NCBI GenBank assembly: GCA_945957365.1
Contig: CAMFKI010000004.1
Location: 62,001-126,000 of the forward strand
Reading direction: 5' to 3'
Length of the DNA: 64,000 bases
DNA from: an uncultured Alphaproteobacteria bacterium
Lineage (GTDB): Bacteria; Pseudomonadota; Alphaproteobacteria; Rhizobiales; Aestuariivirgaceae
A program made the translations under genes and the position numbers. A model generated the notes under the pieces. That model was given only the letters and a program-made list of their open reading frames with translations. It had not been told where the DNA came from and made no database searches. Of the stretch, positions 9,404 to 18,760 are shown piece after piece. How positions within the stretch are numbered: position 1 is the stretch's first letter; every line of letters starts with the position of its first letter.

Positions 9404-9858
9404 GGCGCGTTCGAGCCCTGCTCCAGCCTCAGCGCGCCCGCCGCCAGCCACCAGCGGCCATCGCGGCGCCCGATCTCCGACACCACCAGACCACCCGGCA
9501 AGGTGCTGCCCGCCGTGACCGGCACCAGGGTCCTTTCCGCCTGTGACGTCACTGCGACGAAGGCCACCTTGTCGACCACGGTGATCAGCTCGTAGCCGAA
9601 GGGGCCCCTGCCGCCATCGCCCGCCGGCGCGGTAGCGCGGGCCGCCGGGGCGAGCGACTGCGTGGTGATGGGATCGGCCCCCTGCGGACCTTCCATGATG
9701 ACCTTGCGCTGGGCCGGCGGAAAGTTGAGGCCGAGATTGGCTGGCGGATTTTCCATCCCGTTCAGCGCCACCACCTTGTAGGCGGCGAAGGCGATGACGG
9801 CGGCGGCCAGGGCGAGCGACAGCACATAGGTGAGGACGTCGCTGAACTTGTCGGCCAT
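9397..9858 (-). CDS. Hypothetical single-pass membrane protein
   Basis: 153 residues with one transmembrane helix at ~12-33 near a short cytoplasmic N-terminus, a proline/alanine-rich linker (~35-85), and a compact C-terminal domain (GYELITVVDKVAFVAVT...LVVSEIGRRDGRWWLAAG). The architecture is like the small periplasmic partner proteins of secretion or pilus systems, but I do not recognise the family and no such system is nearby. It is convergent with, and overlaps by 7 bases, the DUF4175 gene, and lies 59 bases downstream of holA on the same strand, so it may be the last gene of the leuS-lptE-holA unit. Confidence 0.6.
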   Translation of the reverse strand: MADKFSDVLTYVLSLALAAAVIAFAAYKVVALNGMENPPANLGLNFPPAQRKVIMEGPQGADPITTQSLAPAARATAPAGDGGRGPFGYELITVVDKVAFVAVTSQAERTLVPVTAGSTLPGGLVVSEIGRRDGRWWLAAGALRLEQGSNAPQ

Positions 9859-9917
9859 GGGCGGGACACTCCTGGCCCAAGCCTGCGCGCTGAAGCTTGT
9901 GCCGGAATTGCGGGGGC

Positions 9918-10955
9918 TCAGCGGTCGAGGCGCAGCGCCAGGCCCTTGCGGGCGAGCGACAGCAGGGAACGCCCGGCGATGGCCGGGGCCAGTTCGGCAT
10001 TCTGCCGGGCCGCCAGCACATTGGCCGACAGCGTGCTGCCCGCCGTGACGAGATCGGTCAGGCCCCAGGCCCTGAGCTGCGACATCACCACGCGCTGGCG
10101 GCGGAAGAACACCGGGGGGCGCGACTGCTTCACCACCTGTTCCGCGGTGGCGCCGCGGTCGATCGCCACACGGAACTCGGCCAGCTTCAGGGCCTGCATG
10201 TGCACGATGCCGAGCAGCCGGCCGGCGTCCTGGCCGCTGCGCAGCAGGTCGTGGAACAGCCTGTCGGCCTCCTCCACCTCGCCGCTGAACACGCTGTCGG
10301 CGAGTTCGTCGGGCGATGAGCCGGTGTCATTGCCGCAGATCGCCTCGACGTCCTCGAGGCTCACGCGTTCATTGCCGAGGCAATAGAGCGCCAGTTTCTC
10401 GGCCTCGCGCCGCACCAGCCCGCGCGCCGTGCCGGCAAGTTCGATGAAGCGGGCCAGCGCGTCCTGGCCGATCTTCAGATTGTCCTGCGCCAGGATCTGC
10501 TCGACGAGTGCGGCGATCTCGCCCGCCTCGGCTTCATAGAGCGGCAGGATCAGCGCGTGCGGACTCTTCTCGAAGCGGGTGCGCAGCTGCGAGGTCTTGG
10601 GCAGCGCCGCGGCCTCGGCGACCACCAGGTTGCCCTGCACCGTGCCTTCCAGCAGGGGCAGCGCCGCCTTGAGGAACCCCTCGCCCGCACCCTTCACCCA
10701 GATCGCCTTCGACCCTCCGAACATCGAGATCGACTGCACCTCGTCGATCAGCCGGGCCGGATCGGAGGCGACGTCCTGTTCCATCAGGGGGGTCACGGTG
10801 AAGGGATCGTCGAGCGAGCCTGCCACCTTGCGCACCGCCCGCCGCGCCAGCTCGTTCACTGCGTCGCCCTCCTCGCCATAGATCAGGATGGCGGCGATGG
10901 CGGGATCGGGCTTGCGGAGGAAGGCATCGAGCCCGGCGGGCTTGATGGCCGTCAT
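9918..10955 (-). CDS. holA: DNA polymerase III subunit delta
   Basis: 345 residues, the normal size of HolA. It is the clamp-loader subunit that opens the beta sliding clamp. The N-terminal AAA+-like domain (ILIYGEEGDAVNELARRAVRK) lacks a functional Walker A, as expected for delta. FGGSKAIWVKGAGEGFL, the central SPHALILPLYE region and the C-terminal collar domain (SPDELADSVFSGEVEEADRLF, then GRLLGIVHMQALKL) are all in place. Its start overlaps the lptE stop by 4 bases (ATGA), and leuS-lptE-holA is a common gene order in alphaproteobacteria. Confidence 0.92.
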   Translation of the reverse strand: MTAIKPAGLDAFLRKPDPAIAAILIYGEEGDAVNELARRAVRKVAGSLDDPFTVTPLMEQDVASDPARLIDEVQSISMFGGSKAIWVKGAGEGFLKAALPLLEGTVQGNLVVAEAAALPKTSQLRTRFEKSPHALILPLYEAEAGEIAALVEQILAQDNLKIGQDALARFIELAGTARGLVRREAEKLALYCLGNERVSLEDVEAICGNDTGSSPDELADSVFSGEVEEADRLFHDLLRSGQDAGRLLGIVHMQALKLAEFRVAIDRGATAEQVVKQSRPPVFFRRQRVVMSQLRAWGLTDLVTAGSTLSANVLAARQNAELAPAIAGRSLLSLARKGLALRLDR

Positions 10956-11458
10956 GAGCTCTGCTGTTGCTTGGCGAAATAGGCGGCGAGCCGGACGCGG
11001 ATGTCGGCGCCGATTTCCTTGGCGGCACGCTCGGTGGCGTCGGTCTCGGCCTGCATGTCGGCGAAGGGCTGGCGCACCACGTCGAAGGGAACCCGCGCGA
11101 AGGTGCTGCCCTTGGTAAGCACGGTGCCGTTGGCGCGGTCGACCAGCTCATAGCTCGTGGTGATCATGATGGCCTGGCGCGTCACCGCCGGCTGCTTCTT
11201 CTGGATGACGCCGTGGTCGTCCACCGTGGTGGTGAGGTTCAGCAGATAGCGCTCCTCGCCCTTGCCCGACTGCATGGAGGAAATCAGCTCATTGCGGACG
11301 AGCTGGCCCGGGCGGTCCGACGGCTCGGGAATGGAGATGGCCGCCAGCGTTCCGGCCACGCCCGGGTTCGTGGCCGAGGAGCCATAGAGCGGGCGATAGC
11401 CGCAGCCGGCCAGCAGCAGCGCGGCAACCGTGAGCAGAATGGCGGAAAGCCTAGGCAT
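10952..11458 (-). CDS. lptE: LPS-assembly lipoprotein LptE
   Basis: 168 residues. A lipoprotein signal ([19 protein letters not shown]) is followed by GYRPLYGSS, a motif typical of alphaproteobacterial LptE. The rest is the small alpha/beta LptE fold, with the RNELISSMQSGKG and YELVDRANGTVL segments. LptE plugs the LptD barrel and delivers LPS to the outer leaflet. The start was placed at the ATG that overlaps the leuS stop by one base (TGATG); an open frame extends further upstream but lies wholly within leuS. The LptM-like lipoprotein at 5408 could act on the same translocon. Confidence 0.9.
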   Translation of the reverse strand: MPRLSAILLTVAALLLAGCGYRPLYGSSATNPGVAGTLAAISIPEPSDRPGQLVRNELISSMQSGKGEERYLLNLTTTVDDHGVIQKKQPAVTRQAIMITTSYELVDRANGTVLTKGSTFARVPFDVVRQPFADMQAETDATERAAKEIGADIRVRLAAYFAKQQQSS

Positions 11459-14040
11459 CAGCCGACAATATTGGCGATACGGCCGGGCACCACAATCACT
11501 TTCTTCACAGGGCGGCCCTCCAGCGCACGACCGACCGATTCGAGCTTCAGGACAAGGGCTTCCACCGCCTTGGGGTCGAGATCCTTGGCCACCGTGATCT
11601 CGTCGCGGCGCTTGCCGTTGACCTGGACCGCGATGGTCACCTGGTCGTCGGCGAGCAGTGCGGGATCCGCCTTGGGCCAGGCTGTGTCGACCACGAAGCC
11701 CGGCTTCTTCATCGCCTGCCAGCACTCCTCGGCGAGATGCGGCATCATCGGCGCCGACATGAGGACGAGGAACTCGGCCGCTTCCTTGACGGAGGCCTGA
11801 TCGGCCTTGCCGCCCGAGAGCGCAGCCCCCAGCGCGTTGGCCAGCTCATAGATGCGGGCGATGGCGCGGTTGAAGCGCAGCGAGGAGAGATCGTCTGTCA
11901 CAGCGGCCAGCGCCTTGTGGGCGGCACGGCGCAGGTCCAGCGAGGCGCCCGCATCGCTGCCGCCGGCATAGTCGACCGAGTCGTTGACCAGCCGCCAGAT
12001 GCGCTGCGTGAAGCGCCACGCCCCTTCCGCTCCGGCCTCGGTCCACTCGATGTCGCGCTCGGGCGGGGTATCGGACAGCATGAACCAGCGCGCCGTGTCG
12101 GCGCCATAGCGGGCGATGATGTCGTCGGGGTCGACAACGTTCTTCTTCGACTTCGACATCTTCTCGACGCCGCCCACTTCGAGGGGCTCGCCCGTCGTCG
12201 CATGCACCCACTTGCCGTCCTGGTTCACCGCGTCGGCCGGCAGCACCCATTCGCCATTCAGTGTACGGAAGGTTTCGTGGATGACCATGCCCTGCGTGAA
12301 CAGGCTCTCGAAGGGCTCCTTGATGGCGAGATAACCCGTCGCCGTCATGGCGCGGGCATAGAAGCGCGAATAGAGCAGATGCAGGATCGCGTGCTCGACG
12401 CCGCCGATATACTGGTCGACACCCATCCAATACTTGGACGCCGGCATGCTGACCGGGTCCGCCGCATGCGGCGAGCAGAAGCGCGCGTAGTACCAGGACG
12501 AGTCGATGAAGGTATCGAAGGTGTCCGTCTCGCGTCGCGCGGGCTTGCCGCAGGACGGGCAGTCGACATGCTTCCAGCTCGGGTGATGCTCGAGCGGGTT
12601 GCCCGGCTTGTCGAAGGTCACGTCCTCCGGCAGCGTCACCGGAAGCTGGTTCTTCGGCACCGGCACGATGCCGCAGGACGCGCAGTGGATGACCGGGATC
12701 GGGCAGCCCCAGTAGCGCTGGCGCGAGACGCCCCAGTCGCGCAGGCGGAAGTTCACCTTGCGCTCGCCGATGCCCATCTTCTCCATGCGCCTGGCGATCT
12801 CTTCCTTCGCTTCGGGCACGCTCATGCCATCGAGGAAGTCGGAATTGATGAGGACCGTGTTGTCGCCTTCCTTCTCGACGAAGGCCTCGGTGCCGACCTC
12901 GAAGGTTTTGGGATCGGTGCCCTTCGGTGCCACCACCGGGATCACCGGCAGATCATACTTCCGCGCGAAGTCGAGGTCGCGCTGGTCATGCGCCGGGCAG
13001 CCGAAGATGGCGCCCTCGCCATAGCCCATGAGCACGAAGTTCGCGGCATAGACGGGAAGCCGCACGCCGGGGCGGAACGGGTGGCGGGCATAGAGGCCGA
13101 GCGGGCAGCCCTTCTTCTCCGCACGCTCGATCGTCTCTTCGGAGGTGCCCAGGGCCGCGACCTCGCGGCGGAAGGCAGCGAGGTTCTCGTCCTTCTCGGA
13201 CAGGCGCCGGGCCAGCTCATGATCCGCCGAGATGGCGCAGAAGCTGGCGCCGAAGATCGTGTCGTGTCGCGTCGTATAGACGGTCAGGCGCTCGTCCAGC
13301 GCCTTGCCGGTCTCGTCCTCGAGCGCGAAGGAGAATCGCATGCCCTCCGAGCGGCCGATCCAGTTCTTCTGCATGAGACGCACTTTTTCCGGCCACTTGG
13401 TGAGGCCGTCCAGCGCCGAGAGCAACTCGTCGGAGTAGGCCGTGATCTTCAGGAACCACTGGGCGAGCTCGCGCTTCTCGACGAGCGCTCCGGAGCGCCA
13501 GCCGCGGCCGTCGATCACCTGCTCGTTGGCGAGCACCGTGTGGTCGACCGGGTCCCAGTTCACCATCGAGACCTTGCGCTCGACGAGGCCGGCCTTCATG
13601 AAGTCGATGAACATCGCCTGTTCATGCATGTAGTAGGAGGGATCGCAGGTGGCGATCTCGCGGCTCCAGTCGAGTGCGAGCCCCATGGACTGCAGCTGGC
13701 GCTTCATGGTGGCGATGTTGTCGTAGGTCCAGGACTTGGGGTGGATGCCGCGGTCGATGGCGGCATTTTCCGCCGGCATGCCGAAGGCGTCCCAGCCCAT
13801 CGGGTGGAGCACGTTGAAGCCCAGTGCCCGGCGGAAGCGGGCGATCACGTCGCCCATCGTGTAGTTGCGCACGTGGCCCATGTGGATGCGGCCGGAAGGA
13901 TAGGGGAACATCTCGAGCACGTAGTATTTCGGGCGCGAGGCGTCTTCCCTGGCCTCGAAGCTCTTGTTCTCGGTCCAGTGCTTCTGCCAGCGCGGCTCAG
14001 CGTCGCGCGGGTTGTAACGTTCGGTGCTCACGGCAGTCAT
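11458..14040 (-). CDS. leuS: Leucyl-tRNA synthetase
   Basis: 860 residues, full length for bacterial LeuRS. The class I signature is [17 protein letters not shown] near residue 45-60 and the second, KMSKSKKN, near 625. Between them lie the CP1 editing domain (~230-430, with the threonine-rich [11 protein letters not shown]) and a zinc-finger-like insert with paired cysteines (CASCG and CPSCG). The anticodon-binding and C-terminal domains follow ([13 protein letters not shown]). It charges tRNA-Leu in the cytoplasm. It heads the leuS-lptE-holA unit and is divergent from the yggS-type gene. Confidence 0.97.
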   Translation of the reverse strand: MTAVSTERYNPRDAEPRWQKHWTENKSFEAREDASRPKYYVLEMFPYPSGRIHMGHVRNYTMGDVIARFRRALGFNVLHPMGWDAFGMPAENAAIDRGIHPKSWTYDNIATMKRQLQSMGLALDWSREIATCDPSYYMHEQAMFIDFMKAGLVERKVSMVNWDPVDHTVLANEQVIDGRGWRSGALVEKRELAQWFLKITAYSDELLSALDGLTKWPEKVRLMQKNWIGRSEGMRFSFALEDETGKALDERLTVYTTRHDTIFGASFCAISADHELARRLSEKDENLAAFRREVAALGTSEETIERAEKKGCPLGLYARHPFRPGVRLPVYAANFVLMGYGEGAIFGCPAHDQRDLDFARKYDLPVIPVVAPKGTDPKTFEVGTEAFVEKEGDNTVLINSDFLDGMSVPEAKEEIARRMEKMGIGERKVNFRLRDWGVSRQRYWGCPIPVIHCASCGIVPVPKNQLPVTLPEDVTFDKPGNPLEHHPSWKHVDCPSCGKPARRETDTFDTFIDSSWYYARFCSPHAADPVSMPASKYWMGVDQYIGGVEHAILHLLYSRFYARAMTATGYLAIKEPFESLFTQGMVIHETFRTLNGEWVLPADAVNQDGKWVHATTGEPLEVGGVEKMSKSKKNVVDPDDIIARYGADTARWFMLSDTPPERDIEWTEAGAEGAWRFTQRIWRLVNDSVDYAGGSDAGASLDLRRAAHKALAAVTDDLSSLRFNRAIARIYELANALGAALSGGKADQASVKEAAEFLVLMSAPMMPHLAEECWQAMKKPGFVVDTAWPKADPALLADDQVTIAVQVNGKRRDEITVAKDLDPKAVEALVLKLESVGRALEGRPVKKVIVVPGRIANIVG

Positions 14041-14137
14041 CCTGTCGAAACGGGGGCGATTGGTGCCAAGCTGGTACCAGTCCTTGAAAAGCCCTGCAAG
14101 CTTGGCCTAAAGCAGCGTGGTTACAGGAGTTTCCGGC

Positions 14138-14806
14138 ATGGTCCACGAGGGTCTGAAAAAGGTGCTGAACGGGGTGGTGGCGGCGGCTCAGGACGCCGGC
14201 CGCAGCCCTGAGACCGTCACCCTCATCGCCGTCTCCAAGACCTTCGACGGGCCGGAGATCATCCCCGTCATCGAAGCCGGACAGCGGGTTTTCGGCGAGA
14301 ACCGGGTGCAGGAGGCCAAGTCGAAGTGGCCTGCCCTCAAGATGGCCTGGCCGGACGTGGAACTGCACCTGATCGGCCCGCTCCAGTCCAACAAGGCGGC
14401 GGAGGCCGTGCAGCTGTTCGACGCCATCCACACCGTCGACCGGCCCAAGATCGCGGCGGAAATCGCCAAGGAAATGCGCAAGCAGGCCAAGCCCCTGAAG
14501 CTCTTCGTCCAGGTCAATACGGGCCGCGAACCGCAGAAGGCCGGGATCGAGCCCGGCGAGGCCGACGCCTTCCTGAGGGAATGCAAGGACGTCCATGGGC
14601 TCGAGATTTCCGGCCTCATGTGCATCCCGCCCGCCGGGGAGGACCCGACGCCGCATTTCAACCTCCTCGCGGAGATCGCCCGCCGCAACGGGCTTTCACA
14701 GCTCTCCATGGGGATGAGCGGCGATTACCCGCAGGCAATCGCCGCCGGAGCCACCCATGTCCGGGTGGGCTCCGCCATTTTCGGAACGCGCGCTCAGCCG
14801 GCGTAG
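14138..14806 (+). CDS. YggS/PLPBP family pyridoxal-phosphate homeostasis protein
   Basis: 222 residues. It is a single-domain PLP-binding TIM barrel without known catalytic activity, involved in vitamin B6 and amino-acid balance. The PLP lysine is Lys34 in IAVSKTF; FGENRVQEAKSKW, HLIGPLQSNKA, VQVNTGREPQKAG and LSMGMSGDYPQAI...GATHVRVGSAIFG are family signatures. The start was set at the ATG at 14138, which has AGGAG nine bases upstream, rather than the in-frame GTG at 14117. It converges on and overlaps the next gene by 13 bases. Confidence 0.92.
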   Translation: MVHEGLKKVLNGVVAAAQDAGRSPETVTLIAVSKTFDGPEIIPVIEAGQRVFGENRVQEAKSKWPALKMAWPDVELHLIGPLQSNKAAEAVQLFDAIHTVDRPKIAAEIAKEMRKQAKPLKLFVQVNTGREPQKAGIEPGEADAFLRECKDVHGLEISGLMCIPPAGEDPTPHFNLLAEIARRNGLSQLSMGMSGDYPQAIAAGATHVRVGSAIFGTRAQPA

Positions 14807-15915
14807 CGCAGGATGGCGCAGAGTGCGGCACCGGGAACCGGCAGGTCGTCCTTGCGGACCGCCAGCACGCGGCCACCCGTACCCAGAACATGGGCCGCGA
14901 CCTCGTCGACGAGGTCGTAGCTGTCGGCGGTGTCGGCAGCGGCGAAGCGGATGCCGCCATCCTCGTCCATCCAGCCCTGGACGTTCTGGTCGATGTCGAC
15001 CATCAGCAGGTCCACCGCACCACGCACCGCGGCGCGCGCCACGTCGCTCAGATCAGTCGACGTGCGGCCGACGCCGCTGCGGTTGCCATAGACCTCCTTC
15101 AGCTTCGCAAGCTCCTCGGCATAGACCTCGTCCAGAACCGGCGCGGTGCGGGCCGCGAGTTCCTGGTCGGTGGTCTCGTCCGGGTTCACACTGATCGTCT
15201 GGCGCACCAGGTGGTGGTAACGGTTCACCTGGTGGAAGAGCGAGGCAAGGGGGTTTACGCCCGCGACGATCAGCGGGGCGGTGTGGCCCACCAGCAGCGG
15301 CCGCAGTGCGGCATCGATGGCGTGCAGGTATTGCAGGTGGCGGATGCGCTGGCCTTCGTCTCCGTGGATGCGGCCGCTGTGCGAACGGTCGTTCAGCGAG
15401 GTCTTGCCGGCATGGCTCGCAGCGTCCTTCGGCAGGTTCGGCACCTTGACGGGCTGCGCCACGCCACCCGGCAGCACCTCGATCAGCCGCACGCCGCCTT
15501 CCGACAGCGCCAGCACATAGGCCTCGTGCGGGAAGGCCACGGCGCGCAGCAGCGGCTTCAGGTAGTAGCGGTCCGACACATCGAATGCCTGCGACAGCTT
15601 GTTGGCGAGCCGATAGGTGCGGATCTTGTCCGGCGTCGCCAGCACCGCGAGGGTATGGGCCTGCAGCGCCCAGAACGCATCGTCCTCGGCGAAGGTGGTG
15701 AGGTTTTCCTCGAGCAGCGCGCGGCGGCGCTTGTCGAAACCGGCCTCGTCGAGCTGCGCCAGCGCCTGCTTGACCAGATTGCCGTATTCGATCCGTGCCG
15801 CCCCGACGTTCTGCGTCACCGGCGTGGTGGGCAGATAGATCGAGACGCAGGCGTCGGCACGTTCACGGCTGAGCTCTGTGATCTCCTGGGCGGCCGGCAG
15901 ATCGATGTGAAGCAC
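14794..15915 (-). CDS. baeRF-family protein (bacterial archaeo-eukaryotic release-factor-like)
   Basis: 373 residues, no signal or transmembrane segment. The sequence starts LSRERADACVSIYLPT and contains AHTLAVLATPDKIRTYRL, YLKPLLRAV, YVLALSEGGVRLIEV and the C-terminal GGRVLAVRKDDLP...ALCAILRY, the layout of baeRF proteins, which are related to the eRF1/Pelota release-factor family. Such proteins are suspected to act on ribosomes or RNA, but the function in bacteria is not settled to my knowledge. It stands alone between two unrelated genes and overlaps the 3' end of the yggS-type gene. Confidence 0.65.
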   Translation of the reverse strand: MLHIDLPAAQEITELSRERADACVSIYLPTTPVTQNVGAARIEYGNLVKQALAQLDEAGFDKRRRALLEENLTTFAEDDAFWALQAHTLAVLATPDKIRTYRLANKLSQAFDVSDRYYLKPLLRAVAFPHEAYVLALSEGGVRLIEVLPGGVAQPVKVPNLPKDAASHAGKTSLNDRSHSGRIHGDEGQRIRHLQYLHAIDAALRPLLVGHTAPLIVAGVNPLASLFHQVNRYHHLVRQTISVNPDETTDQELAARTAPVLDEVYAEELAKLKEVYGNRSGVGRTSTDLSDVARAAVRGAVDLLMVDIDQNVQGWMDEDGGIRFAAADTADSYDLVDEVAAHVLGTGGRVLAVRKDDLPVPGAALCAILRYAG

Positions 15916-15999
15916 GGGGGAAGTCTCCTACCATAGGTTACGAAGGGTTGTGGCGTTAGAGGCAGTGCCACCCCCTGTCAACCATGCTTCACCCGTCAA

Positions 16000-16524
16000 T
16001 CAGATGACGATGCGCGCCGTGCGTCCGATGTGTTCGAGGATGATGCGCATGTCGCGCGCCGAAACCGCGATGCAGCCCGCCGTCGGCCCGCCATCCGGCT
16101 GGCGCAGATGGAAGAACACCGCACTGCCATGGCCCTGCACCCGCGGCCGCTCGTTGTGGGAGAGTTCGACCACCACATCGTAGAGATGGTCCGGCCGCTT
16201 CATCGTCTCGTGCGCGGTGGCATAGGGGATGCGGACGAGGCGGTTGTAGTTGCGGTCGCCCACCGTTTCGCACCAGCCGTCATGATCCCGCATGACCTGG
16301 GGCGTGAGGCCGGTGCGCGGCGGAAGCCCCTTGTCGGCGCGGTAGAACAGCCGGCGCACCTGCCAGCTGCCGCGCGGACTTGCCCCGTCGCCTTCGCGCT
16401 TCAGGTGGCGCTTGCCGGAGCGGCCGATGGAGCAGGGGAACGTCATTTCCCCCACCTTGAGCAGGCCCGTGGTGGCCTTGGCGTTTCGGGTCAAGACCCG
16501 GATGGTGTGGACAGTTCTTTTCAC
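16000..16524 (-). CDS. L,D-transpeptidase (YkuD) family protein
   Basis: 174 residues. The YkuD active-site pattern is visible in VFFHLRQPDGGPTAGCIAVS: the histidine, the glycine and the nucleophilic cysteine. These enzymes form 3-3 or lipoprotein-peptidoglycan cross-links in the periplasm and are numerous in alphaproteobacteria. This copy is unusual in lacking an evident cleavable signal peptide: the N-terminus MKRTVHTIRVLTRNAKATTG is basic and not hydrophobic, so either the start is misjudged or it belongs to the short cytosolic-like subgroup of YkuD-domain proteins. It is divergent from the response regulator gene. Confidence 0.82.
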   Translation of the reverse strand: MKRTVHTIRVLTRNAKATTGLLKVGEMTFPCSIGRSGKRHLKREGDGASPRGSWQVRRLFYRADKGLPPRTGLTPQVMRDHDGWCETVGDRNYNRLVRIPYATAHETMKRPDHLYDVVVELSHNERPRVQGHGSAVFFHLRQPDGGPTAGCIAVSARDMRIILEHIGRTARIVI

Positions 16525-16631
16525 GGGATCGGCGTTCCGTACACTTCGGCCTTGAAAAGGCCATGTGACACCCTAACATTCAGCCTCGCCGGGGCAAGCG
16601 ATTTCAAAGACTTCGGGGCATAGGGGTAACG

Positions 16632-17318
16632 ATGAACGGCACGAAGAAGATCATCATCGTCGATGACGATGACATGCTGCGCGAAACCCTGATCGAGCAA
16701 TTCTCCCTCCACGACGAGTTCGAGACCAGCGAGGCTGCCACCGCGACCGCCGGCATCAAGCTCATCAAGGCCGACCATGCCGACCTCGTGATCCTCGACG
16801 TCAACCTGCCGGACATGGACGGCCGCGAGGCCTGCAAGATCATCCGCCGCAACGGCTACAAGGGTCCGGTGATCCTGCTGACCGCGCAGGCTTCGGAGGC
16901 CGACACCATCCTGGGCCTCGACGCCGGCGCCAACGACTATGTGACCAAGCCCTTCCGCTTCGCCGTGCTGCTGGCCCGCATCCGGGCGCATCTGCGCCAG
17001 CACGAGCACAGCGAGGATGCCACCTTCAAGGTCGGCCCCTATACCTTCAAGCCCTCGGCCAAGCTCCTCCTGCGCGAGGACAACAAGAAGATCCGGCTGA
17101 CCGAGAAGGAAACCGCGATCATCAAGTTCCTGCTGCGCTCGGGCGAGCAGATCGTCAGCCGCGACGTGCTGCTGCAGGACGTCTGGGGCTACAATGCCGG
17201 GGTGACCACGCACACGCTGGAAACCCATGTCTACCGGCTGCGCCAGAAGATCGAGCGTGACCCGTCGCACGCCGAGATCCTGGTCACCGAAGGGGGCGGC
17301 TACAAGCTGATCCCGTGA
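16632..17318 (+). CDS. OmpR/PhoB-type response regulator
   Basis: 228 residues. The receiver domain (~5-118) has the acidic cluster VDDDD, the phosphorylation site Asp56 in LVILDVNLPDMDG, and the conserved TKPF lysine. A winged-helix DNA-binding domain follows (~130-228) with LTEKETAIIKFLL, DVLLQDVWGYNAGVTTHTLETHVYRLRQKIE read as separate helices, and the wing GGGYKL. No histidine kinase is encoded nearby, so it is an orphan regulator in this window. The order response regulator, cyclic-nucleotide domain protein, exonuclease III is recurrent in Rhizobiales as far as I recall, but its target genes are not evident here. Confidence 0.92.
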   Translation: MNGTKKIIIVDDDDMLRETLIEQFSLHDEFETSEAATATAGIKLIKADHADLVILDVNLPDMDGREACKIIRRNGYKGPVILLTAQASEADTILGLDAGANDYVTKPFRFAVLLARIRAHLRQHEHSEDATFKVGPYTFKPSAKLLLREDNKKIRLTEKETAIIKFLLRSGEQIVSRDVLLQDVWGYNAGVTTHTLETHVYRLRQKIERDPSHAEILVTEGGGYKLIP

Positions 17319-17429
17319 CCCGGTTCCGGCCCGCTTGGCGGTCGCTCCTACCTCATGTAAACGAACAATAAAGAACCTGGGGGCGAAATAGGCGTTAACC
17401 GCGGTAGGGCTTTGGCCGGACTGGGCTGA

Positions 17430-17897
17430 ATGAACGTGAGGGCAGACGTGGAGACTTTCCGGAGCATTCCGATCTTTTCGGAGTGCGATGCCGTTCACCT
17501 GCAGCTTCTCGCCTTTTCCGCCGCCCGCCAGAGCTTCTCACCGGGCGAATTCATCATCCGCCAGGGCAACCGGGGTGCTGCGGCCTTTCTGATTCTGAGC
17601 GGCGAGGCCCGGCTTGCCGCCGCCGATACCGGCCCCCTGGGCTCCGCCGGGCCCGGTGCGCTGCTGGGTGAAGTGGCGATGATCGGCGACCGGCCCTATT
17701 CGGTGACGGCGACGGCCGTCGACACGGTGGCGACGGCGCGCATCGACCGCGAGCTGTTCATGCGAGTGGCGCGGGAATTCCCGGAATTCGGAACGGCCGT
17801 GTTCGGTGTCCTGTCACGCCGCCTCGACATCGTGATGGACGAGCTCGAGGCGACACGACAGAGCTTCGAGGCGGCGCGCAGCTTCCGCTCGTTCTGA
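17430..17897 (+). CDS. Cyclic nucleotide-binding (CAP-like) domain protein
   Basis: 155 residues consisting of a single cNMP-binding beta-roll: FSPGEFIIRQGNRGAAAFLILSGEARL read in pieces, the phosphate-binding cassette PGALLGEVAMIGDRPYSVTATAVD, and a final helix. There is no DNA-binding domain, channel or kinase attached, so it must act by interaction. The phosphate-binding cassette has GEVAMIGDRPYSVTA, with the conserved E, whereas the usual R in the R[ST]A motif is replaced by S-V-T-A, so cNMP binding itself is doubtful. It follows the response regulator on the same strand by 111 bases and converges on xthA. Confidence 0.82.
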   Translation: MNVRADVETFRSIPIFSECDAVHLQLLAFSAARQSFSPGEFIIRQGNRGAAAFLILSGEARLAAADTGPLGSAGPGALLGEVAMIGDRPYSVTATAVDTVATARIDRELFMRVAREFPEFGTAVFGVLSRRLDIVMDELEATRQSFEAARSFRSF

Positions 17898-17904
17898 GCC
17901 GCTT

Positions 17905-18714
17905 TCAGGCGGCGGTGAAGCTCGCCATCACCGGCACATGGTCCGACGGCTGCTCCCAGCCGCGGGCTTCCTTCAGGATGTCGATGGTCTTGCAGTTGGG
18001 CGCGATGCCCGCTGTCGACCAGATATGGTCGAGCCGGCGGCCACGGTTGGCCGCCGCCCAGTCGCGTGCGCGGTAGCTCCACCAGGTGTAGAGCTTCTGC
18101 TCGGCCGGCACATGCTGGCGCAGCAGGTCGACCCACTTGCCCTTCTTCTGGATGCGCAGCAGGCCCTCGGTCTCGATGGGGGTGTGGCTCACCACCTTGA
18201 GAAGGTCCTTGTGCGACCACACGTCGTGCTCGAGCGGCGCGATGTTGAGGTCGCCGACGAGGACGCTCTCATGGCCCTTGGGCACGCAATCCTTGCCGAA
18301 CCAAGCTTCGAGCTCGTCGAGGAACTGGAGCTTGTGGGCGAACTTCTCGTTGATCTTGGGGTCGGGCTCGTCGCCGCCCGCGGGTACATAGAGATTGTGA
18401 ATGGTGACGGGCTTCTTGCCCGCCACGGTCACCGAGATGTGACGGCAGTCGTCCTTGCCGCAGAACGGTTTCGTGGACTGCGCCAGGAAGGGCCGCTTCG
18501 AGACGATGGCGACGCCGTGATAGCCCTTCTGGCCGAACTCGGCGATGTGCTCGTAGCCGGCGTCACGAATGGGCCCCGACGGAAACTGGCCCTGCGGGCA
18601 CTTGGTTTCCTGCAGGCACAGCACGTCGGGCTGCCAGCGATCGAGAAGCTTGGTGACCAGTCCGATGCGGAGACGGACCGAATTGATGTTCCAGGTGGCG
18701 ACCTTGAGGCTCAT
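17905..18714 (-). CDS. xthA: Exodeoxyribonuclease III (AP endonuclease)
   Basis: 269 residues, matching ExoIII. Catalytic motifs are present in order: VATWNINSVRLR, CLQETKCPQ (metal-binding Glu), YHGVAIVSKRP, VLVGDLNIAP (Asp/Asn pair), and the terminal SDHVPVMASF with the catalytic histidine. It repairs abasic sites in DNA. The start was placed at the ATG beginning MSLKVATWNI; an open frame continues upstream but overlaps the lolA gene region without family sequence. It is the last gene of an ftsK-lolA-xthA run on the minus strand. Confidence 0.94.
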   Translation of the reverse strand: MSLKVATWNINSVRLRIGLVTKLLDRWQPDVLCLQETKCPQGQFPSGPIRDAGYEHIAEFGQKGYHGVAIVSKRPFLAQSTKPFCGKDDCRHISVTVAGKKPVTIHNLYVPAGGDEPDPKINEKFAHKLQFLDELEAWFGKDCVPKGHESVLVGDLNIAPLEHDVWSHKDLLKVVSHTPIETEGLLRIQKKGKWVDLLRQHVPAEQKLYTWWSYRARDWAAANRGRRLDHIWSTAGIAPNCKTIDILKEARGWEQPSDHVPVMASFTAA

Positions 18715-18760
18715 GTCCTGCCAATAGCCGCGGCGGCGTGCGGCTGGCAAGGGACAAGCG

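Noticed and set aside
6860..10021. A 1053-codon open frame on the minus strand opposite the DUF4175 gene
   Set aside because: It is an antisense shadow caused by high GC at third codon positions. Its translation is low-complexity (Ala, Arg, Gly, Leu, His) and crosses three real genes.
14041..14137. A TTGAAA / CCTAAA promoter between leuS and the yggS-type gene
   Set aside because: The -10 is too poor to support a call by eye.
11737..14211. An 824-codon open frame on the plus strand opposite leuS
   Set aside because: Shadow of leuS; translation has no recognisable domains and lacks the composition of a real protein.
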